A program made the position numbers and the translations under genes. A stretch of DNA of 15,289 bases from Conidiobolus incongruus B7586 (taxonomy: Eukaryota > Entomophthoromycota > Entomophthoromycetes > Entomophthorales > Conidiobolaceae): positions 1 to 15,289 of the forward strand of contig JNEM01012063.1 in assembly GCA_000697335.1 (NCBI GenBank), written 5' to 3'. The notes under the pieces are model-generated. The model made no database searches and was not told the DNA's origin. It worked only from the letters and a program-made list of their open reading frames with translations. Below are positions 7,385-15,289 of the stretch, piece by piece; position 1 is the first letter of the stretch; every line of letters begins with the position of its first letter.

Positions 7385-9019
7385 TTAGTGTTTCTCATCC
7401 TTCTTTTCATCATCGTAATCGGGGATGTATTCGAATTTAGTGGAGAGATAAGTGAAGAGTAACCAGAAGAAGATACCTATACCAACGAAGATCCACATCT
7501 TGGTAGTAGAAGATAAGGGTTTGATAGCAAAAGTGAGACCGAAAACGATTTCGTTACCCAAGGAACTGGTCAACAACCAGATGGAAGTGGAGGAAGCCTT
7601 CATCTGAGGACCGACTTGAGTGTAAGAGAACATAACACCAGTGGGAGAGAGGAAAGCTTCACCAAGAGAGAGGATGATCCATTGGAAGATGGTCAAAAGA
7701 CCCTTCATACAACCTTCACACTTAGTAACATCCTTATACTTGCTATATTCAACACCACCGGCGAGTTTTGCAGCTGCGTATTGAGCCTCAACTTTATATT
7801 GGATCAAGTTGGCAAGGACGAAGGCAAGAATACACAAAATGAAACCAATGTTCATACGTTGCAAAAGAGTGATTCTTCTTCCACGCTTTTCCATGAAGGG
7901 GTAGAACCAGTAGGCGAGCAGAGGAACGAAAATGATAATTAACATAGAGTTAACGTTACCAAATGATTCAGTTGGAACTTCGAACCAGCTAAAGATCCAT
8001 TTGTCCATGATTTCATATTGATTTTGCCATTCAGTACTACCTTGGTCATATAACATCCAGAAACCACAGATGGGAAGCATCACAAGAATAGCATTGCCGA
8101 GGAGACGGGTTTCTTCGACGAATTCACGACCAACCAAGTCATTAGCCAAATATAACCAACCACCAGCAGCTTCAATTTCGGCTTTAGGGGTAGAGGATCT
8201 CTTACCTAAAGCATAGAATGTAGTCTTAAGAGCCTTCCAAGGCAAGAATTCACGAGCAGGAGGAACAACACGATAGAATTTGAAACCAGCAATAAATACA
8301 AGAAGAGCAATACCAAAGAAGATGGCAGGAACACCAAAAGCGATGAAGTAGCAGTTTTCGCCCCCGAAACATTTGATTTGATTCTTAAGAACTGGAGTAA
8401 GGTAAGCAGAAATCAATGCACCAACATTAATAGAAAGATAGAAAAGTTGGAAGAATTTTTCCATCAAATCACGCTGTTGACTTAAAAACTGATCACCACC
8501 GTGAGCAGATACACAAGGTTTGATACCACCAGCACCAATACTGACCAATAAAAGAGGAACAAAAGCAGCGGCGAAAGGAACCTTTTCACCAAGAAGACCA
8601 TTGATAGATAAGACAGAAGTCAAGACGTTACCAACAAAGTAAAGCAAAGAGAAATAAACAATAGTATGATATTTACCAAGATAAGAGTCAGAGACGGCAG
8701 CACCAATCAAAGGGAAGAAATAGGTAAAAGCCTTGAACAAGTGAGAGTAAGCCTTGGCTGAATCCTCATCCAAACCAACGGCTGTTTGGTAGTATTTATT
8801 AAGCAAGGGATTGATACCGTAGAAACAGAAACGTTCACACAATTCGTTAGGAATAATAAAGTAAATGGCCTTTGGCATGTTAGTGATGTTAAGAGCAATT
8901 TGTTGATCTAACTTGCGATTTAGTTCAATTTCCTTCAAGACGAGGGCCTGTTGGCGCTCGGACATGGAGTTGAATCCAGGAATTTGAGAAGTGTCGATAC
9001 CAGATTCCAAGTTAGACAT
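7385..9019 (-). CDS. POT/PTR2 family (SLC15-like) proton-coupled di/tripeptide transporter
   Basis: This is a 544-residue membrane carrier expected to import di- and tripeptides with protons. About 12 hydrophobic segments are visible (near residues 51-71, 88-111, 117-138, 148-170, 190-208, 223-246, 306-326, 352-372, 387-408, 441-458, 475-498, 506-526). Family marks are present: ELCERF (59-64, the ExxER proton-coupling motif), the first PTR2 signature at 106-130 (GAAVSDSYLG...), GGIKPCVSAHGGDQF (164-178), the FYLSIN signature (193-198), FW..YDQ (320-326) and a Glu in the tenth segment (454). His93 lies 30 residues after Arg63, the spacing of His57 and Arg27 in human PEPT1. The sequence resembles animal PEPT more than yeast PTR2 around these motifs, but it lacks the large extracellular domain between segments 9 and 10. 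Only about 30 residues, including CEGC (434-437), stand there. The first ATG is used; A lies at -3. No intron is present, and the stop is TAA. The C-terminal tail is charged (DYDDEKKDEKH). Substrate and membrane location (plasma membrane or vacuole) cannot be read from the sequence. Confidence 0.95.
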   Translation of the reverse strand: MSNLESGIDTSQIPGFNSMSERQQALVLKEIELNRKLDQQIALNITNMPKAIYFIIPNELCERFCFYGINPLLNKYYQTAVGLDEDSAKAYSHLFKAFTYFFPLIGAAVSDSYLGKYHTIVYFSLLYFVGNVLTSVLSINGLLGEKVPFAAAFVPLLLVSIGAGGIKPCVSAHGGDQFLSQQRDLMEKFFQLFYLSINVGALISAYLTPVLKNQIKCFGGENCYFIAFGVPAIFFGIALLVFIAGFKFYRVVPPAREFLPWKALKTTFYALGKRSSTPKAEIEAAGGWLYLANDLVGREFVEETRLLGNAILVMLPICGFWMLYDQGSTEWQNQYEIMDKWIFSWFEVPTESFGNVNSMLIIIFVPLLAYWFYPFMEKRGRRITLLQRMNIGFILCILAFVLANLIQYKVEAQYAAAKLAGGVEYSKYKDVTKCEGCMKGLLTIFQWIILSLGEAFLSPTGVMFSYTQVGPQMKASSTSIWLLTSSLGNEIVFGLTFAIKPLSSTTKMWIFVGIGIFFWLLFTYLSTKFEYIPDYDDEKKDEKH

Positions 9020-9033
9020 TGTAAATAATAATC

Positions 9034-9051
9034 GAGCTTGTTGCTTAGCTC
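9034..9051 (-). promoter_or_regulatory. Small hairpin in the transporter's leader
   Basis: On the gene's strand, GAGCT and AGCTC form a 5-bp stem with an 8-base loop 15-32 bases before the ATG, in what would be the 5' untranslated region or just at the transcription start. It could slow initiation if transcribed. The stem is short, and chance is possible. Confidence 0.3.
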
Positions 9052-9067
9052 AAAGACTTAAGTGAAG

Positions 9068-9075
9068 TATTTATA
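9068..9075 (-). promoter_or_regulatory. TATA-like box of the transporter gene
   Basis: TATAAATA on the gene's strand lies about 49 bases before the ATG, followed by a markedly less AT-rich stretch. That would put transcription start near 9040 and give a leader of roughly 20 bases. An 8-base T tract on the same strand lies just upstream (9087-9094). The AT-rich background lowers the weight of any TATA match, but the position is good. Confidence 0.45.
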
Positions 9076-9099
9076 TGAAATTTTTCAAAAAAAACACTT

Positions 9100-9480
9100 T
9101 TGCATCAATTTTATCTATTCACACATCTTTTGATACATATGAGAGTTGGGATAATTTTGAATGACGAATGACTTGAGGGGTTACTTAATTGGTTATATTG
9201 TCATCACATGAGTGTTTTCAAATGATGCTTATTTGATTAATCCATGAATATTATTGGAATTGCATAATGCTTTTCAAAATAGTAAACGGTAAATTTCAAA
9301 TTTGGATAAATGGAATGAGTGATAAAAGAGTGGTCAAATTCGTACCTGAGTGATATGATTTGATTTGTTAGGAGTATTCCGGATGGAATGATTGGAGATA
9401 AGCCAGTTCAATTCACTATTCCCATCCCACGAATCTATCATAAGATCCAATCTGTTTAAATCCTCACTTGGATCATATGA
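9100..9480 (-). promoter_or_regulatory. GC-raised upstream region of the transporter, probable promoter
   Basis: A hand count gives about 37% G+C in the line at 9121, dropping back to background by about 9500, so this block is compositionally part of the gene rather than of the intergenic DNA. It has GATA-like sites at 9111-9116 (AGATAA, minus strand), 9150-9154 (GATAA) and 9396-9402 (AGATAAG), and an AGGGG element (STRE-like) at 9176-9180. It also holds inverted repeats GATCCAA/TTGGATC (9444-9450/9468-9474) and ATTCC-GGAT-GGAAT (9376-9389). In fungi, GATA factors commonly drive nitrogen-source transporters, which would fit, but the lineage is unproven and these short motifs are weak evidence. 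No open frame in it looks genic: the longest noted, 9364-9456 on the plus strand, is about 31 codons and unrecognised. Confidence 0.35.
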
Positions 9481-10526
9481 GCTATTATTTTTTTTCTATT
9501 AGAACAAACTCATACCTAATCCTGATTTACATATTTATTCAATGAATCATTTAGTTTAATTAATCCCAATTTAGATTGAATTACTACTATTTCAATTCAT
9601 CCAATTATCGAAAATCTATTCTTATCTCATCATTATCAATTTGATTTACCTATTCAATTCCGAATATGATAAAATTTCTTTTTATCTCATATCTTTTATT
9701 CTATATATATACTCTCATATAATTATGAAAATCATCACTGTTTCCTATTTTTATTAAATACAATATCCAAAATTAAAATTTTAATTATTATAATATAAAT
9801 AATTACTCAATAATAATGATCAAGTTAAATAATATCTCCTCAAAACCATCGCCACCAATTCTTTAATGAATTTTTTAACCCAATATTATTAAATAATTCA
9901 TAATTAAAATTTTATATTAATAAATTTTAAGAATTTTGTAGGAATAATTATTTCAAAATCATATGTATGATCATTTGAACATTGTATTAGTTATTGCAAA
10001 AGTAATTATTACTATAAAAATTAACTCAATTTAACTCATAGATAATGATAAATTACTAAGGTTAAAATATCATCTGACACTAAATCGAGTCATTTAAACT
10101 TAACAAAATTATGTTAATTTTAATAATAAAATACAATAATTGAGGTATCTGAAGTTTCTCCAGGATATTTCTATAGAATTGAATTTTTAATAAATCAGGA
10201 TAAATTACAAAAATCCTCATTTATATTCAAGTAGTCATTCAACCTAATTAGATTGAATCACCAAATTCAACAATATTTTATTATCATTTCCTATACCTAT
10301 TATTTTCAAAAATATTTTCTAGTTATTAAGCAATTAGAATTTAAAGTATTTACATATATAACATGCCTTTAATTCCACAGATGAATATTATTTATTATCA
10401 CTATTATAATTTATTATAGGAATAAATGGATTGGGCTTGTTCTCACAACAATCATATGATTTTGTGGATTAAATTATTTAGTCTTTAAAATTTAAGTAAA
10501 ATTTCAAATGTCCATATATTTAAAAA

Positions 10527-10614
10527 TTTAAACTTATAATAATATATTCATCATAAAACATATAATTTTATTAATTAGTAATTTTTATAATATTTGTTTT
10601 AAACTTATAATAAT
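10527..10614. repeat. 17-bp direct repeat, 71 bases apart
   Basis: TTTAAACTTATAATAAT occurs at 10527-10543 and again without change at 10598-10614. The second copy runs straight into the 16-bp palindrome TTATAATG/CATTATAA (10615-10630). The association suggests a duplicated or inserted module, but its A/T-only nature limits confidence. Confidence 0.6.
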
Positions 10615-10630
10615 TTATAATGCATTATAA
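10615..10630. repeat. 16-bp perfect palindrome
   Basis: TTATAATGCATTATAA is its own reverse complement and has no loop. It abuts the second copy of the 17-bp direct repeat. Confidence 0.8.
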
Positions 10631-13039
10631 TAATTTATTTAATTTAAATATATATATATATTTTCAAATTCGAAATCAAATTAATTGGGAAAATTTTGGA
10701 ATATAATGATAAAATTAATATTAATACACAAATAATCGAATGGTATTTGCTTTAGCAATTATATTTATCACTATTATTACTTATAAATTTTGTATTATAC
10801 TTGTAACTTTGTTTCCAATTTCGATTTTTTGAGCGATTATTTTGGCGGTACTGTGATTTTGATATTAAATTATTTTTGCATAGGCTTACTGAGATTTGAT
10901 TGGTTAAAATTATTATTTTAATGCTTTGTGAAATTAAGGATTCAAATTTGGTAATAGATCAAATAAATAACTCAATGTTTAATTATGCAGTTTTCAACTT
11001 TAGTATTTAATATAAAAATATTGTTAAAATCTTGCATTAATTTAAATAAATTTATAAGCTCTAAAATTATAATAAATTCAGTCATTTGATATATAAATCT
11101 TTGAAAAGAGTTTTTTATTTTTAATTAATATTAAATTATTTGAATTCATTATTGTCTTTCAAAAATTTAAAAAATAGATAAATATATAAATAGAAAGTGA
11201 ATAAGTTTATAAGTTTTAATGATGGTAAAGAATTTGGAGATAAATTAAACATTATATTATTTAATACTTTAACATTATTTAACAATTTATAACTCTCTCT
11301 TTGGATGATAAGTAAAATTAATTTTAATATTTATTAAATATTTTAAATAAGAATGGAATTCAATATTGATTAATAATTTTAAAGTTATTTATGATTTTGG
11401 ATCAAACATTTATCAAATTTCATTGAGGCACTATTATATTCTTTTAATATAATGATAATTACGTATATCATAAACCTAATAATGGGATACTATAAGAATT
11501 TTAAATGAAGAATGATTCAGGATTTCTAAGTAATTCTATTCAAATTTGGATAAAATAAATCTGATCAACATTCTGAAATATTTATAGCTAAAATAAGTTA
11601 TATTTTCATGATAAAGGAAATAATTACACTTTTATTTAGTTATTAATGATTAAGAATAATATATATTAATTTAAATAATAATTACCTTAGCTCTTAATGA
11701 TTCATTGGTATAAATTAATTGGATTAACCACTTTACAAATGCTTTTTAGCTAAAATGATTGGCATAACATATAATTGTTTCATCAAATGATTATTTGGTA
11801 TCTGAAATAAAGTCTCAATCTTTAATATTGTAATAAGTGGAAAATGTTTCATATCTAATATTATACTCGTTAAATTGTTATTATTAAAATTGAGGATTTA
11901 TAGATTCATCAATGTTACCATTATAATTTGAAGACACTAAACCAATGATTTTAAATTTTATTCAAATAGTTTTAAATAACAGTGTTTGAATAGTATAAGA
12001 GTTTATAATGCTAATTAGCTGCTAAGTGAATATTTTTCTATTCCTATCAATTTCAAATTGGATTATAATGGTTAATTGAGGTGGTATTAAATATGATGAT
12101 TATTCTCGATACTTGAATCATTAGTATTTACCATTGTCAGCAACTTGAATAGCAGTATTCAATTCTTGAAAAAACAACTTTAATTGAGGTTTTTAATTTA
12201 GTGGAGTTTATTTGATTTTTAACTATTCTGATGATCCATAATACTGGATTACATTTATATTTAAATATAATTTTAGGGAAATTTTATTAAAAAAATTCAT
12301 ATATTTAGTAATTTAAGTAATTATTATATTATCAATTTTTATAAAATTATTTATTTGGACTGAAAACTTTGAATTGGTTATTTTTGAGTATTAAGATTCA
12401 TATATAAATTATATATCAACAATCTATTGAAATTATCCAGGTTATTATATTATTAAATATTGTATATTTTGATGTTTCAATACAAATATTAGATCTCATT
12501 TATGAGTGGGCTTGATAATTTTATATACATTATACTTTAAAGCTATTAAATATTTACATTGTGTGATTATTTTCAACGCTATCACAGTATATTAAATATA
12601 AAATAATGCTTTTATCATTTAGACCAAAATAAATTTTTAATTATGATAGTCACAAAAATATTTTATATTTAGTAAGAAAATTCTTGTTAATTTATACTAA
12701 TAATCCATTTGCAGTTAATTATAATAAAAACAATGGATTACATTTTACAAGTATTTTATTATTTTATATTATATTTAACTATCCCAATAACTTTTATATA
12801 TGATTCAGAATATTATTATTAATCAAAGCTATCTATAATTAGTGATAAAATATTACACATATCACCTAATATCAAATGAACATTTGACTGATTAAAACTA
12901 ATTTCTAAAATTAATTATTTCAATAATATATATTATGAATAATTAATAGAAGTTATTATATTCAAAATGACGAATTTCGATATTTATGCTATGATTGCTA
13001 AGCATTAAGTTATATTCTCTATATTAGTAAATATATATA

Positions 13040-13068
13040 ATCATTTCAAGAATATATATAGAAATGAT
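13040..13068. repeat. 8-bp stem-loop ATCATTTC/GAAATGAT
   Basis: Bases 13040-13047 and 13061-13068 are perfect inverted copies around a 13-base loop that is mostly alternating AT. Confidence 0.7.
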
Positions 13069-13955
13069 GGTATCAAAACTATAAAATTATGAAAAATATT
13101 TATATCATTTTCACAGAAATTTAATTTATATATAATTTGATATATTAGAGAATTCGACTATTCACTATAATTGATTTATATAATATATCAAGTCATATTT
13201 ATAACCAGGATTTATATTAAACAAAATATACTATGTATCTCTAAAATAATTAAATTATATATATTTACAATGTTTGATACATTTTTAAAATGTCTATTTA
13301 ATTAGTTGATAAGTTTAATAATAGTACTCTATATACAATCAATTCTTAACAAGAAAAATTATTCCTTTTACCAATTATTAATATAAAAATGTTTGATACT
13401 ATATAGCCCTTATTAAAGATAAATTTCAATAAAAAATGGATGGGATCTTTAAATTTATTATGATATAAGAATATCATATATAAATTACCACATTGGAAAC
13501 TCTTTTTGCAATATAAAATTTTTCTTTTAGTTGCTGTTATTTATATTTCAATATATTTAATATTTATTAAATTAATAACAATGAGTTTATAGTTTTAATT
13601 TATTAGATTTGAAAAATTAATATACAAATAGGTTTCACCTAGTAAAAATATTCAAGTACTATCGTCAAATAGTTAATATATTAACTAGTATATATCTTTT
13701 AATCAAAAAAATAAATATCAATTAATAATTAGACCTTTTATCGTTTTATTTTTATAATTTTCGTCAACCAATTTTTATTTTATTATTTGAGTTATTCTTA
13801 GTAATGTATTACCGTTTTTTGAACTCGACTAAATTATCATATAGAGCTGATTTCTTTTCGATTTTTTAGTTTTGTATATGGTATATGATTATTGGATTTA
13901 TAAGATTGATTTCTTTAACAAAAAATCCATTTATAAATAGCAAAAGTAATATATA

Positions 13956-13969
13956 TATCATTAATGATA
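13956..13969. repeat. 14-bp perfect palindrome
   Basis: TATCATTAATGATA is self-complementary without a loop. It is a candidate protein-binding or cruciform site, or chance in AT-rich DNA. Confidence 0.7.
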
Positions 13970-15104
13970 ATTAAGAATGATTTTCTCACTGTAAATTTTA
14001 ATATATTTAATGGAATTGAACATTCAATAATAAATGGAGACACCTTAGAATTTTTATATGATTCGATTTTTGCTAATTCACAAATTGATAATAATAAATT
14101 TTATCTTAATTGTCACAGTATACTTTAATTAATATCACATCATTATACATTTAGAATAGTACAAGAAAAGATGTGTATATTATTTCTCAGTTTTCAGTTT
14201 CATTATAATTACTTTAGAAAATAATTAGTGATTAATTCTATCCAAATTGATAATTAAATTTATCAATTTCATAAGTAATAGATTTATATTGAATTTAATT
14301 AAAATGGGTGTTCCTTGATTATTGCCAAATAATATTACATGAATTTTTGATTATAATAGAATATTACAAAGTATTTTATCATATAATAATAAATTCAACA
14401 GTTTATCTTTCTGATTTATTATATAACAAATATTTGAAATATTAATCAATTTATAACATTTTCCAATGGATTATTACCCTTTAAAAGTGTATTTTAGATT
14501 AAATTTAAATTTATTAAAATTATACAAAATTGAAAAACAATATTAAAATTTTATTTATTCAATAATTTCAAAATTAATTAGAATTTATTGGGTATAATCA
14601 AAATAAATATCTTTTTATGAACAATGGTATTATAATCATTTATTTAAGGAAATGGATTATTAAAATTAACTATATTTAAGTTATATAATAGTTTTTATAT
14701 AACCATATCTTCTTTTGAATACAAATTATATCAATAGATGAACTTGGTTTTTCAATTATTAATAATAATTATGTTTGTTTATTATATTAACTTTAGATAT
14801 AAAAAATTATTAAAAAATATATTATATTGTATATTTACAATGAATATATTAATATTCAAATAAATATTCTGAAATTTTAAACTAATATGGAGATTTTGCA
14901 AAGAATTAAAATGATTTTTTCATCTATCATATTATATATAAAAAAATTTTTTTATTATATCTTTGAATTGGATCATTTAACGGTATTTTTCAAAAATTTT
15001 AAAAATGAAATAAATATAATAATATTATAGAGTGATAATAATATTTTTTATATTTTATTGATATTTTGATTTAGATATATAAAATAATTTAAAAACTATT
15101 TTTT

Positions 15105-15136
15105 ATTATCAATATTTAACAAACTTTGTTGATAAT
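15105..15136. repeat. Bulged 12-bp stem-loop
   Basis: ATTATC (15105-15110) pairs with GATAAT (15131-15136), and AACAAA (15118-15123) pairs with TTTGTT (15125-15130) around a single C. The only unpaired part is a 7-base bulge on the left (15111-15117). Confidence 0.6.
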
Positions 15137-15228
15137 TTATTTTTTTGATAATAATATAGAAATTCATTAATAGAATTATTTTATAATTAAAATTAAATTT
15201 AAGTATTAGCATATGGTTTATAAAAACT

Positions 15229-15255
15229 AATATATAATATATAATATATAATATA
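15229..15255. repeat. (AATATAT)n short tandem repeat
   Basis: Three perfect copies of AATATAT plus a six-base partial copy stand at the right edge of the window. It is a simple minisatellite-like tract. Confidence 0.85.
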
Positions 15256-15289
15256 AAATTAATACTTTCCTTTATTAATAATAACTTTT

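Larger units (their letters stand above)
9481..15289. other. AT-rich intergenic DNA, no gene recognised
   Basis: About 5.8 kb with roughly 17% G+C (line at 12661, hand count). Stops are dense in all frames, and I found no transposase, reverse transcriptase, tRNA or rRNA signature. It does contain a 17-bp direct repeat (10527-10543/10598-10614), 14-16-bp perfect palindromes at 10615-10630 and 13956-13969, an 8-bp stem-loop at 13040-13068, a bulged 12-bp stem-loop at 15105-15136, and a 7-base tandem repeat at the right edge. Confidence 0.55.

Noticed and set aside
7616-7942. A 108-codon open frame on the plus strand
   Set aside because: It lies wholly inside the transporter gene on the opposite strand, has no recognisable motif, and is explained by the gene's codon bias.
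8707-8898. A 63-codon open frame on the minus strand
   Set aside because: It is in another register of the transporter gene, whose own frame is intact and has clear family motifs.
12224-12235. Codons for Tyr-Ser-Asp-Asp, recalling a reverse transcriptase active site
   Set aside because: No other reverse transcriptase motif is seen on either side; four residues are expected by chance in this length of DNA.
1-15289. CRISPR array, ribosomal RNA genes or bacterial-type operon signals
   Set aside because: No regularly spaced repeats, no rRNA-like conserved stretches and no clustered genes with ribosome-binding sites were found.

Overview
The window looks like gene-poor nuclear DNA from a unicellular or early-diverging eukaryote with very AT-rich intergenic sequence. 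Counts by hand of single 60-base lines gave about 7-8% G+C in the far left, about 17-18% in most of the remainder, and about 40% inside the one gene. Three things point to the standard genetic code: the gene uses only CAA/CAG for Gln, uses TGG for Trp, and ends at TAA. An intronless gene of moderate GC inside noncoding DNA of this kind is what is known from anaerobic gut fungi (Neocallimastigomycota). Other AT-rich fungi or protists are not excluded, so the lineage is inference only.

Layout. Bases 1-600 are low-complexity A/T DNA. Bases 602-1453 (+) are a decayed mariner (D34D) transposase that can be followed in one uninterrupted register, with in-frame stops and no frameshift. A weak terminal inverted repeat pair at 172-191/1851-1870 may mark its ends. 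Bases 1454-7380 hold no recognisable gene, but they contain a 14-bp perfect palindrome (2466-2495), a relatively GC-rich stretch with many short hairpins (about 4900-6250), a small family of degenerate repeats (6249-7047), and a striking 58-base hairpin (6667-6724). Bases 7385-9019 (-) are a complete 544-residue POT/PTR2 (SLC15-like) proton-coupled di/tripeptide transporter, the only intact gene. Its TATA-like box, a short leader with a small hairpin, and a possible poly(A) signal are visible. Bases 9100-9480 are its compositionally distinct upstream region. Bases 9500-15289 are AT-rich with palindromes and simple repeats, and no gene was found there.

With a single intact gene there is no operon or pathway to reconstruct. 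The transporter would import small peptides across a membrane using the proton gradient. The surrounding DNA appears to be transposon-derived or freely drifting. The features most worth checking are the substitution-only pattern of decay in the mariner copy and the 58-base hairpin. I found no convincing new multi-gene system.
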